From contig NZ_CP109178.1 of assembly GCF_036248255.1 (NCBI RefSeq), positions 2,790,001 through 2,854,000 on the forward strand: a DNA stretch of 64,000 nt, given 5' to 3'. Position numbers and translations under genes: made by a program. Source of the stretch: Streptomyces sp. NBC_01717 (GTDB lineage: Bacteria; Actinomycetota; Actinomycetes; Streptomycetales; Streptomycetaceae). Below are positions 1 through 9,444 of the stretch, piece by piece. The notes under the pieces were generated by a model. It made no database searches, was not told the DNA's origin, and saw only the letters and a list, made by a program, of their open reading frames with translations. Position 1 is the stretch's first letter. Each line of letters opens with the position of its first letter.

Positions 1-569
1 CGCTTCCCCTTGCGGAGACCGTTGGCCGGGTCGAACGGGCTGTCCGGCCCCTGCTCGGTGAAGATACCCGGAACGCCGCGCCGGAAGCTGATCGAGTGGG
101 TCGCGCTGTTGCGGTCGACCTCGACGTCGAGCCGGGCCGAGAGCGCGTTGACGACGGAAGCGCCGACGCCGTGCAGACCGCCCGACGCGGCGTACGAGCC
201 GCCACCGAACTTGCCGCCGGCGTGCAGCTTGGTCATCACGACTTCGATACCGGACAGGCCGGTCTTGGGCTCCACGTCGACCGGGATGCCGCGGCCGTTG
301 TCCCGGACCTCGACGGAGTTGTCGTCGTGAAGGATGACCTCGATGTGATCGCAGTGGCCGCCGAGAGCCTCGTCGACCGAGTTGTCGATGATCTCCCAGA
401 GGCAGTGCATGAGGCCGCGGCTGTCAGTCGACCCGATGTACATCCCGGGGCGCTTACGCACCGCTTCGAGCCCCTCGAGTACGAGAAGGTGCCGCGCGGT
501 GTAGTTGGAGCCGTCTTGGTCTGCTCCGGTCAGCAGCGCAGTGGACGGCACGGACGTATCGGCGGTCAC
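1..569 (-). CDS. parE: DNA topoisomerase IV / gyrase subunit B (N-terminal part)
   Basis: The ATPase subunit of a type IIA topoisomerase. Only the first 189 codons lie in the window; the gene runs off the left edge. The GHKL ATPase signature is clear: [14 protein letters not shown] carries the Mg-binding Asn and VRDNGRGIP the G1 box, followed by the [15 protein letters not shown] glycine-rich lid. The GTG start at 569 ([11 protein letters not shown]) is preceded by GAGGAG. Streptomycetes have gyrB near dnaA and a second paralogue near hrdB, usually called parE. The position near hrdB favours ParE over GyrB; the N-terminus alone does not separate the two. Confidence 0.9.
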   Translation of the reverse strand, partial: MTADTSVPSTALLTGADQDGSNYTARHLLVLEGLEAVRKRPGMYIGSTDSRGLMHCLWEIIDNSVDEALGGHCDHIEVILHDDNSVEVRDNGRGIPVDVEPKTGLSGIEVVMTKLHAGGKFGGGSYAASGGLHGVGASVVNALSARLDVEVDRNSATHSISFRRGVPGIFTEQGPDSPFDPANGLRKGK

Positions 570-1008
570 GCGGTTCGCTCCTCGCTGAATTTCATTTGGG
601 GCCCGAGTGGGTAACGGGCTCGGCTTCGGTAGCCGCTGAGAGCGTACCGAGGCCTGGTAGAGCGGTTGTAACGCCACCCTCGGGGGAATGCTCACAGTAG
701 TCCAGCCTCGCATACGCGTTCGATCCCTCGTTGGAGTGACGCGCACATCACGTTCCCTTCGAGGCATGAACCATTTAGGCTCCGGGCACGTCCTCATGAA
801 CAAACCGGCAAGCCGGCCGGACGGACTACCGACCAAGACAAGCAACGCGAAACCGTAGCGCTACGCAATACGGCACATTCGCCGCCAACCGGCAACAGAC
901 AGCCATTTTGAGAAGAAGTTTCGAAGAAAAGCCACGAGCGGGAACGTTTTCGGCCTGGTTGGATGTTGACCCTGGTACGACAGCTCGTCGAGCTAGAGAA
1001 GAGGCGAC
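570..1008. other. Intergenic region between divergent parE and the DUF7455 gene
   Basis: A 439-bp divergent spacer that should hold promoters for both genes. A GTTCGATCC stretch near 730 resembles a tRNA T-loop, but flanking bases cannot form the stem. The last 150 bp are less GC-rich than the genes. I see no gene or strong operator. Confidence 0.5.
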
Positions 1009-1242
1009 GTGACTACTGTTCTGACCCCCGCGAGCCCGCTGACCGCAGCAGACCGCTGTGACCGTTGCGGCGCCCAGGCATATCTGCGCGTCGTCCTGAT
1101 CAGCGGCGGTGAACTGCTCTTCTGCGCCCACCACGGTCGCAAGTTCGAGCCGGAACTCAAGAAGATCGCCGCGGAAATACAGGATGAGACGGACCGGCTG
1201 ACGGCCGTGCAGGCCAATGCCGCCGAAGAGGAACAACACTGA
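1009..1242 (+). CDS. Small zinc-ribbon-like protein, DUF7455 family
   Basis: A 77-residue protein of an actinobacterial family without known function. It shows CDRCGAQA near residue 17 and a second pair in FCAHHGRK near residue 42, giving a Cys-X2-Cys...Cys-X-His-His arrangement that could bind one zinc ion. A charged helical tail follows. The GTG start at 1009 has AGAGAAGAGG just upstream. It is the only rightward gene in this block and shares a convergent terminator (1288-1320) with the protease. Family recognition is from the overall pattern; a DNA- or protein-binding role is only a guess. Confidence 0.8.
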   Translation: MTTVLTPASPLTAADRCDRCGAQAYLRVVLISGGELLFCAHHGRKFEPELKKIAAEIQDETDRLTAVQANAAEEEQH

Positions 1243-1287
1243 CACCTCGCATCCACGACGAGCCAGGGTCCGGTTCCTTACGGACGA

Positions 1288-1320
1288 CGGGCGCCTTCCC
1301 CTGCGAGGGGGAGGCGCCCG
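1288..1320. terminator. Bidirectional hairpin between DUF7455 gene and protease
   Basis: A 14-bp stem (1288-1301 pairing with 1307-1320, one G-U) with loop TGCGA, followed by TTCTC. It lies between two convergent genes, so it can serve both. Confidence 0.8.
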
Positions 1321-1346
1321 TTCTCATACCCGCGGAGCGGTGCCGG

Positions 1347-2177
1347 TCAGCTACTGCCCGCCATCCACCCGATGGCGGCGGAAATGCGCGTGTAGACGCC
1401 GGGAGTGCCCGGGAGCCCGCAGCCGTTCCCCCAGGAGACCAGTCCGACGAGTCGCCCGCGGGCGACCAGCGGCCCTCCGCTGTCTCCCTGGCACGCATCG
1501 TGCCCGCCCAGCGGGTCGCCCGCACAGAGCATCGCCGAGGCCTTGTACTTCCCCGCTCTGCCCCCGGGGTAGGCCCGCTCGCACGTGCTGTCCGGAAGGA
1601 TGCTCACCTGGGTGGATCGGAGAGACGACGCAAAGTCACCGCGACCTGTCGTGTCACCCCATCCATAGACCAAGGCGCCGGCAGCCGGCTCATAGGCCTG
1701 GTCGCCGGTCTGGGCCATCGGGATCACGCTCTGCTCGGGAAGCGCGTTGGCCAGGGTGAGCACCGCCAGATCGCCGACATTGGTCGTGCGGTCGTATCCC
1801 GGGTTGATCCAGGTCCCTTTCACCGCGATCTCATGACCTCCGGTCCCATTCAGCTCGTCCCGCCCGGCGATGATCCGCAGATCGCTCGCCTGGCTCACGT
1901 CGGTGCCGAGCTCCTCCTGGTTCAGGCAGTGCGCGGCAGTCAGCGCCTTCGTGGGAGTCACCATCACGGCGCCGCAGAACTGGCCCGCGCGGGTACCTCC
2001 GAAACGGTCACGGCTGGACAGCGCGACGACCCAGGGACTGTCCTTGACGTGAGCGGGCTGCCCACCGATGACAATGCTGTCCGCAGCCGCCGGAACCGGG
2101 GAGCCGAGCGGTATCACGACCGCGCAGGCAGTCAGGGCAAGGGCCCCGGTCATGGCGTGGGCGACGGTGCGGAACAT
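1347..2177 (-). CDS. Secreted trypsin-like serine protease (S1 family)
   Basis: A 276-residue chymotrypsin-fold protease. The N-terminus (MFRTVAHAMTGALALTACAV) is a signal peptide ending near PAAADS; mature-like IVIGGQPA follows. The catalytic triad is visible: His83 in TAAHC, Asp136 in NVGDLAVLTL, Ser233 in GDSGGPL. Asp227 in DACQGDSGGP is the usual trypsin S1-pocket Asp, predicting cleavage after Lys/Arg. It contains six cysteines (68, 84, 199, 218, 229 and one later), consistent with disulfides. Start is ATG at 2177. It sits downstream of hrdB in the same direction, but the strong hairpin at 2247-2296 separates the two transcripts. Confidence 0.93.
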   Translation of the reverse strand: MFRTVAHAMTGALALTACAVVIPLGSPVPAAADSIVIGGQPAHVKDSPWVVALSSRDRFGGTRAGQFCGAVMVTPTKALTAAHCLNQEELGTDVSQASDLRIIAGRDELNGTGGHEIAVKGTWINPGYDRTTNVGDLAVLTLANALPEQSVIPMAQTGDQAYEPAAGALVYGWGDTTGRGDFASSLRSTQVSILPDSTCERAYPGGRAGKYKASAMLCAGDPLGGHDACQGDSGGPLVARGRLVGLVSWGNGCGLPGTPGVYTRISAAIGWMAGSS

Positions 2178-2246
2178 GCGTACTCCTGACTCTGTGATGG
2201 ATCATGCCCACTCAGAGTCATTCAGCCCGTCGGCGACCGCACCTGC

Positions 2247-2296
2247 ACATAGGCCAAGGGCCCGGTTCCCATCGGAACCGGGCCCTTGGCCTATGT
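2247..2296 (-). terminator. Strong terminator of hrdB
   Basis: A perfect 23-bp stem (2247-2269 with 2274-2296) and tetraloop CATC, immediately after the hrdB stop codon. It is one of the strongest hairpins in the window and insulates the downstream protease. Confidence 0.9.
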
Positions 2297-2307
2297 ACTC
2301 CTGCGAC

Positions 2308-3858
2308 CTAGTCGAGGTAGTCGCGCAGCACCTGCGAACGCGACGGGTGGCGCAGCTTCGACATGGTCTTCGACTCGATCTGGCGAATGCGCTCACGCGT
2401 CACGCCGTAGACCTTGCCGATCTCGTCGAGGGTCTTCGGCTGACCGTCGGTGAGACCGAAGCGCATCGAGACCACGCCCGCCTCACGCTCGGAGAGCGTG
2501 TCGAGCACCGAGTGCAGCTGCTCCTGGAGGAGCGTGAAGCTGACCGCGTCGGCCGGGACGACCGCCTCGGAGTCCTCGATCAGGTCACCGAACTCACTGT
2601 CCCCGTCCTCACCCAGCGGGGTGTGGAGGGAGATCGGCTCACGACCGTACTTCTGGACCTCGATGACCTTCTCAGGGGTCATGTCGAGTTCCTTGGCCAG
2701 CTCCTCCGGGGTGGGCTCGCGGCCCAGGTCCTGGAGCATCTGGCGCTGCACGCGCGCGAGCTTGTTGATGACCTCGACCATGTGCACCGGGATACGGATG
2801 GTGCGGGCCTGGTCGGCCATGGCGCGGGTGATCGCCTGACGGATCCACCAGGTGGCATACGTGGAGAACTTGTAGCCCTTGGTGTAGTCGAACTTCTCGA
2901 CCGCGCGGATCAGACCGAGGTTGCCCTCCTGGATCAGGTCCAGGAAGAGCATGCCGCGGCCGGTGTAGCGCTTGGCCAGCGAGACCACGAGACGGAGGTT
3001 GGCCTCCAGCAGGTGGTTCTTGGCTCGACGGCCGTCCTCGGCGATGATCTCCAGCTCGCGCTTGAGCTTCGGCGCGAGCTTGTCGGAGTTCGCCAGCTTG
3101 TCCTCGGCGAACAGACCCGCCTCGATGCGCTTGGCGAGCTCGACCTCCTGCTCGGCGTTGAGGAGGGGAACCTTGCCGATCTGCTTCAGGTAGTCCTTGA
3201 CCGGGTCGGCCGTGGCGCCGGCGACGGCGACCTGCTGCGCAGGAGCGTCGTCCTCGTCGTCGTCGGAGAGGACGAAGCCCTTGGTCTCGCCCTCGCCCTC
3301 CTCTTCGTCGCCCTTGCCGACCTGTACTTCCTCGGTCGCCTCGTCGCCGTCGAGCAGCTCGTCGGCGTCCTTCTTGCCGGACTTCTTCGTTGCTGTCTTC
3401 TTGGCCGCCGTCTTCTTCACGGCGGTCTTCTTGGCAGCCGTCTTCTTGGCTGCCACCTTCTTCGCAGGGCTGGCCGCGGCGGCGTCGTCGGCCACCACGT
3501 CCACGGTCTCGGCCGACGGGGCGGCGGTGGCCGCGACGGTCCTCGTCACGGTCGTCTTGGCCGCGACAGTCTTGGTGGCGGTGCGCTTGACCGGGCTCTT
3601 CGCTGCGACGCTCTTGCGGGCGCGTTTCGGCGACTCCGCGGCACTGACCATCAGCGTCACACCCTCTTCCTCGAGGATCTGGTTGAGGCTGCGCAGAACA
3701 TTCTTCCACTGGGTTGGCGGAATCTGGTCAGCCTCGAAGGCCCGACGCACGTCATCGCCGGCGATCTGCCCATCAGCCTTTCCCCGCTCGATGAGCGCCA
3801 TCACAGACTCTGACTCGGCGATCTCCGGCGGGAGCGTACGGGATGTGCTGGCCGACAC
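2308..3858 (-). CDS. hrdB: Principal RNA polymerase sigma factor HrdB (RpoD/SigA)
   Basis: The essential housekeeping sigma factor. The 516-residue protein has an N-terminal region 1.1, a long linker of Lys/Ala repeats (KKTAAKK-like units near residues 130-165) and an acidic stretch (EATEEV...DDDEDDAP), as is typical of actinobacterial principal sigma factors. Then come region 1.2 ([11 protein letters not shown]), region 2 ([27 protein letters not shown]), region 3 and region 4 ([20 protein letters not shown]). I chose the GTG at 3858 ([12 protein letters not shown]) because GAGAGG lies at normal spacing; a TTG at 3864 is in frame but too close to it. Transcription ends at the 2247-2296 hairpin. 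Confidence 0.97.
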   Translation of the reverse strand: MSASTSRTLPPEIAESESVMALIERGKADGQIAGDDVRRAFEADQIPPTQWKNVLRSLNQILEEEGVTLMVSAAESPKRARKSVAAKSPVKRTATKTVAAKTTVTRTVAATAAPSAETVDVVADDAAAASPAKKVAAKKTAAKKTAVKKTAAKKTATKKSGKKDADELLDGDEATEEVQVGKGDEEEGEGETKGFVLSDDDEDDAPAQQVAVAGATADPVKDYLKQIGKVPLLNAEQEVELAKRIEAGLFAEDKLANSDKLAPKLKRELEIIAEDGRRAKNHLLEANLRLVVSLAKRYTGRGMLFLDLIQEGNLGLIRAVEKFDYTKGYKFSTYATWWIRQAITRAMADQARTIRIPVHMVEVINKLARVQRQMLQDLGREPTPEELAKELDMTPEKVIEVQKYGREPISLHTPLGEDGDSEFGDLIEDSEAVVPADAVSFTLLQEQLHSVLDTLSEREAGVVSMRFGLTDGQPKTLDEIGKVYGVTRERIRQIESKTMSKLRHPSRSQVLRDYLD

Positions 3859-4181
3859 GAACAACCTCTCGGAACGATGGAAACGGCTTCCGGCCCGGCC
3901 CGGGAGAGGGCTGGAACCGACGACCGCCGGGCTGGGAATATACCGACGGCGCGGGCTTGGCCTCAGAACTGCACAGCGCGCCCAATGGCTGCTGTATTCC
4001 TTCCGCGGCGGTCACCTCTTAAGTCATCGCACTGTCTCGAGGAGTGTTACGCCCAATCCGCGTGGCCCGAGTCACACCTCATTTGCGACGAACATGACCA
4101 GGAACGACATCTCTCCACAATTGTGCCGCCGGACCGCGAGGATCCGGCGACACGTTGTCCGTGACCCTGGCCGCGTTGCGC
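3859..4181. other. Leader/promoter region of hrdB, downstream of whiH
   Basis: A 323-bp spacer between the end of whiH and the start of hrdB, both leftward. It must hold the hrdB promoter(s). AT-richer patches occur near 4017-4035 and 4080-4110. I could not fix a -35/-10 pair with confidence and see no gene in it. Confidence 0.5.
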
Positions 4182-5069
4182 TCAGTGCTCGCGCGGCGCC
4201 GGCACCACTCGCTCCACCTCCGGGTGGACGACAAGAAGTTGGCGCATGGCCGCCTCGGCACCCGTCGCGTCTCCGGTGGCGAGGGCCTCGACGATCCGGG
4301 CATGGTGGCCGAGGGACGCCTCGCCGGGACGGTCGCAGGCCGTGATCGGACCGCCCGAGACCTGCAGGGCGGCGGAAACGATGCCGGAGAGGTGTTCAAG
4401 CATGCGATTGCCGGCCGCCTGGATGAGCAGGGAGTGGAACTCGGCATCGGCCCGGGAGCAGGTGATCCCGTCACCCTGGGCGACCGCGTGCCCCATGATC
4501 TCGACCATGTCACCGAGGCGCTGCTGGATGTCCTCGCGACCGTGACCGGCGGCCAGGCGAGCGGCGAGCGGCTCGATCGTCCATCGGAGCTCACCGAGCT
4601 CACGACGCTGGTCGTCGCGCTGCGGACCGAAAGCTCGCCACTCGATGATGTCGGGGTCCAGCAGATTCCAGTCACTGACCGGGCGGACCCGGGTACCCAC
4701 GTTCGGCCGGGCACTGACCAGACCTTTGGCCTCAAGAACGCGCAGTGACTCGCGTACGACGGTGCGGGAGACCTCGAAACGCTGGCCGATCTCCTCCGGC
4801 ACGAGCGGTCGGTCGGCGCCCAGATCACCGGAGACGATCATCTGACCCAGCTGCTGAACGAGTTGGCCGTGGAGGCCGCGGCCGCGGCTCGCCGAGCCCC
4901 GTCGGCCCACCCGGCCCAGCTCGGCGTCGGCGCCGTCCCATGAACGGACGGCTGCATGCTCGCCGGCCGGCGCCTCCGTATAGGGGTAGCGATCGAGATC
5001 ACCCGAGCCGGCGAGGCCGGAGTCGACGGAGCGGGCGGCGGTCATCATGGTGTGCGCAAGGGTACTCAC
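4182..5069 (-). CDS. whiH: Sporulation transcription factor WhiH (GntR/FadR family)
   Basis: A developmental regulator needed for sporulation septation in aerial hyphae of Streptomyces. The predicted 295-residue protein has a winged helix of GntR type (LVQQLGQMIVSGDLGADRPL, EEIGQRFEVSRTVVRESLRV) followed by an all-helical FCD domain (GELRWTIEPLAARLAA, ADAEFHSLLIQAAGN) with the metal/ligand-binding His pattern. I chose GTG at 5069 (VSTLAHTMMTAARS) because AAAGGA precedes it and the length equals what I recall for S. coelicolor WhiH. An upstream ATG at 5123 is in frame but lacks a ribosome binding site. Its position next to hrdB supports the assignment over another FadR-like regulator. Confidence 0.88.
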   Translation of the reverse strand: MSTLAHTMMTAARSVDSGLAGSGDLDRYPYTEAPAGEHAAVRSWDGADAELGRVGRRGSASRGRGLHGQLVQQLGQMIVSGDLGADRPLVPEEIGQRFEVSRTVVRESLRVLEAKGLVSARPNVGTRVRPVSDWNLLDPDIIEWRAFGPQRDDQRRELGELRWTIEPLAARLAAGHGREDIQQRLGDMVEIMGHAVAQGDGITCSRADAEFHSLLIQAAGNRMLEHLSGIVSAALQVSGGPITACDRPGEASLGHHARIVEALATGDATGAEAAMRQLLVVHPEVERVVPAPREH

Positions 5070-5161
5070 GCATCCTTTGTCGGCGCGGCCCAGCCACCCC
5101 TTGAGGTCTTTGGTGAAAAGCACACGAAAGGGTGATCAGCGCCAGCCCCCCAATTGACGCC

Positions 5162-5189
5162 TTATCTACACAAAACGGGCACTTCTCAA
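5162..5189 (-). promoter_or_regulatory. Candidate sigma-WhiG-type promoter of whiH
   Basis: Reading leftward, TTGA (5189-5186), 16 bp, then GTAGATAA (5169-5162). The WhiG consensus is about TAAA, 15-16 bp, GCCGATAA, and whiH is a known WhiG target in S. coelicolor. The -10 GATAA half matches; the -35 match is partial. Confidence 0.35.
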
Positions 5190-5229
5190 GGAATTTCGCG
5201 CCCCTCGACAGTCTGGCCATGTTCCGCGA

Positions 5230-7011
5230 TCACCAACGAACCCTGCCGCGAAGACTGGTGAACAAATACGCGCAGATCAGGACCGAGAGCGACAATGACA
5301 GCGCCACCCCCACCGGGTGCACCACCATGCGCACGACACCCGTCATCCATCGATCCACCACGTGCGGCCACTGCACCCAGGCCAGCTCGCGGAGCCTGGC
5401 CGGAAGTCCGAGCATCGAATGTGCGGCCGGCCCCGCCGGCACCTTCTCCATGAGTGGGACGACGAGCACGGGAACGGCGAGTACCGCGGCAAGTCCGGCG
5501 GACGTCACCCTGAAGATTCCGGCGGCCAGCAGACCGGCCCAGGCGCACCCCACGTTCACGGCCGCCCAACTCGCCCCAAGATACGTCGCATTCGGCGGGA
5601 CACGGATCAAGTCGCCTCCGTACAAGAGATGGAGGGCTCCCTCGGATGCCAGAACGGTCAGCAGTGCGAGCAGCACCGCGACGCCCGCCGAAACAAGCAG
5701 CTTGGCCAGCAGCAGGCCGATGCGGCGGGGAACAGTACCTCGACCCGCCGCGAGCGCGGGGTAGCGGAACTCGTCACCGAACGAGAGCGCTCCGAGCAGC
5801 CCGGCGCCGAACGCGACGGGCGGCAACGGCAGCGTCGACGGCCAGGCGGCGAGCACATCGGGGAGCCGGGCATGGCCGCCGCGGGAGAGCAGGACCGAGA
5901 GCGCGACCGAGACGACCAGAACGACAACCATGATCACCGTCGTTGTTCTGACGCCGAAGAGTCGGCGCAGTTCGTAGCGCAGCGGTTGGAGCGGCCCACG
6001 GGCCGGACGCCGTCGGACCGGCGGCGGCAGTTCCGACGCGGATCCGCGTGACGCGGGCCCCGGTCCGGCATCCGGATCGGTGGCCGGCGACTCCGGACGA
6101 GGTACAGCCTCTGGTCCGGAAGGGCCGGTGGTGACCGGGCCGGTGTCACCGACCTCGTCGGCCAGTTGATGAACGGGTACGCCGTGACGGAATGCCGTGT
6201 CGCCGATCTCCGCGCAACTGCTGCCGTACACCGACAGACAACTACTCGCTTCGGCGACCACCTCGACGGAGCGCTGCGCCGCGCCCGCCTCACGGCTGAC
6301 CACCGTGGCGAGCCGGGCAGCGTGCGGAGTACGGACAACGACGCGGGGGCGCAGCCGGGTACGGGAGAAGGCGGCGCTTCCCTGGTCGGCGACGAGACGT
6401 CCGGCGTCGAGCGTGACCACGTGGTCGGCCGCACGCGCGGCCTCCTTGGGGTCGCGGGTGGTGTAGAGAACCGTCCCGCCCCGGGCGGCATGGGCACGGA
6501 GCAGCCCGTGCAACCAGTTCTTCTCGTGTGGGGAGAGCCCCTCTCCGGGATCGTCGAGGATCAGTGCATGAGGGTCGCCGAGCAGCGCCGCAGCAAGGCC
6601 GAGCCTCCGGTCCATGCCGACCGACATCGCGCCGATGCGCTGGTCACGGAGCGCGGCGAGGCCGACCGTCTCGAGCAGCTCGTCGGCCCGGGAGGCGGGC
6701 ACCCCCGCGGCGGCGCAGAGCATGCGGAGCTGGCCACGGGCGGTTCGAGCGGGATGACCGGGTACGTCTCCGAGAAGCACCCCCACCTCACGGGCGGGGT
6801 GCGGGATGCGGTGCAGGGGTCTGCCGCGGAAGTAGGTGACCCCCCGCCCCGATTCGATGTCGAGCATCAGACGAAGGGCCATGGTCTTGCCGGAGCCGGG
6901 GGCACCGAGGAGTGCGGTGACGGCGCCCGGCGTGGCTTCGAAAGTGAGGTCGTCCACGGCGGGCGGACGGCCGCGGTGGGGAGCACTGGTGAGTCCGATG
7001 GCCTGGAGCAT
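5230..7011 (-). CDS. ABC exporter: ATPase and membrane domain in one polypeptide
   Basis: A 593-residue protein with an N-terminal ATPase (residues about 1-220) and a C-terminal domain with about six hydrophobic segments (from about residue 350), joined by a Pro/Ser-rich linker. Walker A is GAPGSGKT (36-43). The signature loop reads MSVGMDRRLGLAAAL, as in ABC-2-type exporters. Walker B reads ALILDDPGEGL: the catalytic Glu expected after the Walker B Asp is Asp, which may slow hydrolysis. Start is ATG at 7011. It lies upstream of whiH in the same direction, 160 bp apart. The substrate is unknown. Confidence 0.85.
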   Translation of the reverse strand: MLQAIGLTSAPHRGRPPAVDDLTFEATPGAVTALLGAPGSGKTMALRLMLDIESGRGVTYFRGRPLHRIPHPAREVGVLLGDVPGHPARTARGQLRMLCAAAGVPASRADELLETVGLAALRDQRIGAMSVGMDRRLGLAAALLGDPHALILDDPGEGLSPHEKNWLHGLLRAHAARGGTVLYTTRDPKEAARAADHVVTLDAGRLVADQGSAAFSRTRLRPRVVVRTPHAARLATVVSREAGAAQRSVEVVAEASSCLSVYGSSCAEIGDTAFRHGVPVHQLADEVGDTGPVTTGPSGPEAVPRPESPATDPDAGPGPASRGSASELPPPVRRRPARGPLQPLRYELRRLFGVRTTTVIMVVVLVVSVALSVLLSRGGHARLPDVLAAWPSTLPLPPVAFGAGLLGALSFGDEFRYPALAAGRGTVPRRIGLLLAKLLVSAGVAVLLALLTVLASEGALHLLYGGDLIRVPPNATYLGASWAAVNVGCAWAGLLAAGIFRVTSAGLAAVLAVPVLVVPLMEKVPAGPAAHSMLGLPARLRELAWVQWPHVVDRWMTGVVRMVVHPVGVALSLSLSVLICAYLFTSLRGRVRW

Positions 7012-7122
7012 CGCTTCTCTCGCGGAAGGTGAGACCGCTCGGCGGCAGGGTGATTACCGCAGCAAGATAACGCGACATTTAGGACTTTTAGCGCAGCGCC
7101 GGACTCGCGGGCGTTCCGCAGG

Positions 7123-7887
7123 TCAGACTTCGGGCCTCAGCATCGGCGGATTGAGCACCGTGGCCGCACCGGCCCGGAAAAGCTGGGCCGGACGCCCGCC
7201 CTGGCGGGTGGTGGTTCCGCCGGAGGGCACCAGGAATCCGGGCGTGCCCGTTACCTTGCGGTGGAAGTTCCGCGGATCGAGGACCACGCCCCACACCGCC
7301 TCGTACACCCGACGGAGTTCGCCGACCGTAAACGCCGGCGGACAGAAGGCGGTGGCCAACGAGGAGTACTCGATCTTGGAACGGGCCCGCTCGACACCGT
7401 CGGCGAGGATCTGCGCATGGTCGAAGGCCAGCGGGGCCTGCTGCTCGCCCTCGCGACCGTAGCCACCCTCCGGTCCGAGCAGGTCGTCGACAGGCGCCCA
7501 CCGCGCACTGTTCGCATCACCGCCCGCACGGGGGGCGGGCAGGTCGGGCGCCAGTGCGAGGTGGGCGACGCTGACGACCCGCATCCGCGGGTCCCGCTTC
7601 GGGTCGCCGTAGGTGGCCAGCTGTTCGAGATGGGCACCGTTCCCGACGGCCGGGGCTGCCGGGTCGTGGGCGCACAGCCCGGTTTCCTCAGCCAGCTCGC
7701 GTGCCGCCGCGGCCCCGAGGTCCTCATCGGCCTTGACGAAGCCCCCGGGCAGCGCCCATCGGCCCTGGAACGGCGACTCGCCACGGCGAACCACCAGCGC
7801 GCACAACGCATGGCGGCGCACGGTGAGCACAACGAGGTCGACGGTGACAGCGAAGGGCGGGAAGGTCGACGGGTCGTAGGGCGGCAT
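7123..7887 (-). CDS. NUDIX-domain protein with C-terminal winged helix (NrtR-like)
   Basis: A predicted 254-residue protein. The NUDIX box G-X5-E-X7-REL-X-EE-X-GL is exact ([20 protein letters not shown], then TGL) near residues 42-65. The C-terminal third ([39 protein letters not shown]) matches the winged helix of NrtR-type regulators, which sense ADP-ribose-like ligands and repress NAD genes. Whether this one is an enzyme, a repressor or both cannot be told. ATG at 7887 ([12 protein letters not shown]) starts the conserved region but has no clear ribosome binding site; upstream in-frame starts look unconserved. An imperfect inverted repeat lies just upstream (7898-7918). Confidence 0.83.
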   Translation of the reverse strand: MPPYDPSTFPPFAVTVDLVVLTVRRHALCALVVRRGESPFQGRWALPGGFVKADEDLGAAAARELAEETGLCAHDPAAPAVGNGAHLEQLATYGDPKRDPRMRVVSVAHLALAPDLPAPRAGGDANSARWAPVDDLLGPEGGYGREGEQQAPLAFDHAQILADGVERARSKIEYSSLATAFCPPAFTVGELRRVYEAVWGVVLDPRNFHRKVTGTPGFLVPSGGTTTRQGGRPAQLFRAGAATVLNPPMLRPEV

Positions 7888-7897
7888 GCCGTGATCA

Positions 7898-7918
7898 TAG
7901 TCGTCTGCCTGACGATAA
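7898..7918. promoter_or_regulatory. Imperfect inverted repeat upstream of the NUDIX gene
   Basis: TCGTC (7901-7905), 5 bp, GACGA (7911-7915), with one further outer match, 10-30 bp before the chosen start. It could be an operator for the adjacent NrtR-like protein, but the arms are short and may be chance. Confidence 0.25.
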
Positions 7919-8023
7919 ACACTCCCTTCGTCATGCTCTTCATTCGTTCCGGACCAAGTGCCGCGCTGCCCATTCCCTCCACACGCCTTGCTCCTGACGT
8001 CAGGCGCAAGGCCGCGCGCCCGG

Positions 8024-9334
8024 TCACGGCTGTCGACCGCTCTTGGTCCCGCCCCGGCCATCCGCCCGCGACTCCCCCCGGGCACGCCTTCGCGCAACCC
8101 TCGTTCCGGGACGGACGGAGCCGGGCTGCGCCCGCTTCCGCGTCACGGCCCGCGGGCGTACCGCGCGGGGCGCCGCGCTCCGCTCCGTACGGTGAGTGCT
8201 CCGGCCCGTCCGGTCACTGCGCTCTCCACGCAGACAACGACGCAGGGTCTCCGGGTCGAGTCCCTGGTTGCACGCCTGGTGGAGAAGTTGGGCAAAGGTG
8301 TACTCGGGGTCCGCCTGCATGGCCAGGCCCAGGGCGACCCGCGCACCCGGTTCGTCGCCGGTGGACCAGGCGACCCAGCCCGTCAGGGTGAGCGGCGCCG
8401 CGGCATGCTCCCCGTACGGTCCGACGCAACGACGCGAGAGCGCCCGCCACAACCGCAACGCAGATTCCGCTTCGGGCCCCTCCATCCATTCGGCGGCCTT
8501 GTCCCGGGTCTCCCGGTCCTGAAGGCCGAGGATCACCGCGGCGGCCTCGTCATGGCTGATCAGTGAGTCGTCCTGGATGTCCGCAGCGGAGGGCGCCGTC
8601 GTCGGCGCCTCCCGAAGGCGTTTCATCAGAGCACGGGCGAGCACCAGCGTCTCCCGAGCCACCTCCTTGCGTCCCTCCTCGTCGAGGATCCTCGGAACCA
8701 GTGCGGCGCCCGCCGCGTCCAGAGCCTGTGGCTGATCCGCCACGGACGGGGTCTTCAGGGGCATGAGCCTGGCTTCCATCTCCCGCAGAGATCCACGCAC
8801 TTGAATGCCCGCATAGGTGGCGGCGGCCGCCATCACCGAGGTGCCGGGAAGGGAAAGCGACTTCCCCTCGGCCGGACAGCAGCGCGGGTCGGGGCAGCAG
8901 TAGGACCAGTAGCGGCCGTCGGAGATGCAGAGCGCTTCGAGTACGGGTACGTCCAGTGCTCCGCAGGCCGTGCGCAGACGTTGGGCCAGCGGCCGCAGCC
9001 GCTCCATCACCTGCCCCGGGATCTCCCCGTCGGCAGGGTCCTGACAGAGAAAGATGACGATCGCATCGGGACGCTCCCCGCGCCGCTCGCTGCCCTTGAC
9101 CAGGCACTCGGCGAGTTGCTCAGCGGTGGACGGCCATTCTTGCGGTGACTGCGGAATTCCGAGCCTGAGCCGCCCGCCGAAGCGGCCGCGGCCGCCGTGC
9201 AGGGCGACCATGACCACACTGTCGTTCGGATAGAACCCCATGAGATACGGGAGGGCATCGGCGAGTTCGGCAGGCCCTCGCAGAGTGATCTGCTGCTCGT
9301 CGGCCGGCCCGGTGGATTCGTGGTGCTTGTTCAT
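8024..9334 (-). CDS. DUF4192 domain protein, function unknown
   Basis: A 436-residue actinobacterial protein of the DUF4192 family, recognised by its N-terminus ([20 protein letters not shown], then [10 protein letters not shown]). The middle is helical. The last 55 residues are very rich in Arg, Ser and Pro ([20 protein letters not shown]), a likely disordered basic tail that could touch nucleic acid. The cysteine cluster CCPDPRCCP lies near residue 150. The family has no established function that I know. ATG at 9334 begins [10 protein letters not shown]. It is divergent from recQ, with the DnaA-box palindrome at 9372-9396 between them. Confidence 0.85.
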   Translation of the reverse strand: MNKHHESTGPADEQQITLRGPAELADALPYLMGFYPNDSVVMVALHGGRGRFGGRLRLGIPQSPQEWPSTAEQLAECLVKGSERRGERPDAIVIFLCQDPADGEIPGQVMERLRPLAQRLRTACGALDVPVLEALCISDGRYWSYCCPDPRCCPAEGKSLSLPGTSVMAAAATYAGIQVRGSLREMEARLMPLKTPSVADQPQALDAAGAALVPRILDEEGRKEVARETLVLARALMKRLREAPTTAPSAADIQDDSLISHDEAAAVILGLQDRETRDKAAEWMEGPEAESALRLWRALSRRCVGPYGEHAAAPLTLTGWVAWSTGDEPGARVALGLAMQADPEYTFAQLLHQACNQGLDPETLRRCLRGERSDRTGRSTHRTERSAAPRAVRPRAVTRKRAQPGSVRPGTRVARRRARGESRADGRGGTKSGRQP

Positions 9335-9371
9335 GGCACGACCGTCCCGCGAGCGGCAGAATTCCGCGACC

Positions 9372-9396
9372 CCCTGTGGATAAGTTATCCACAGGG
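9372..9396. promoter_or_regulatory. Palindrome of two head-to-head DnaA boxes
   Basis: A 25-bp near-perfect palindrome with 12-bp arms (9372-9383 and 9385-9396) around G9384. It contains TTATCCACA on each strand, identical to the strong E. coli DnaA box; the usual Streptomyces box is TTGTCCACA. It lies in the divergent promoter region of the DUF4192 gene and recQ. Confidence 0.7.
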
Positions 9397-9444
9397 CCGC
9401 GGGGTCGTTCGCGGTTTGTCACAGCCATCGGGTTGCATGGGGGC

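Noticed and set aside
570..1008. A tRNA-like GTTCGATCC stretch near 730.
   Set aside because: Flanking bases do not form a T-stem and no acceptor or anticodon arms can be built.
9372..9396. Origin of replication at the DnaA-box palindrome.
   Set aside because: Only two boxes, no clustered boxes and no dnaA/dnaN neighbours; Streptomyces oriC has many boxes between dnaA and dnaN.
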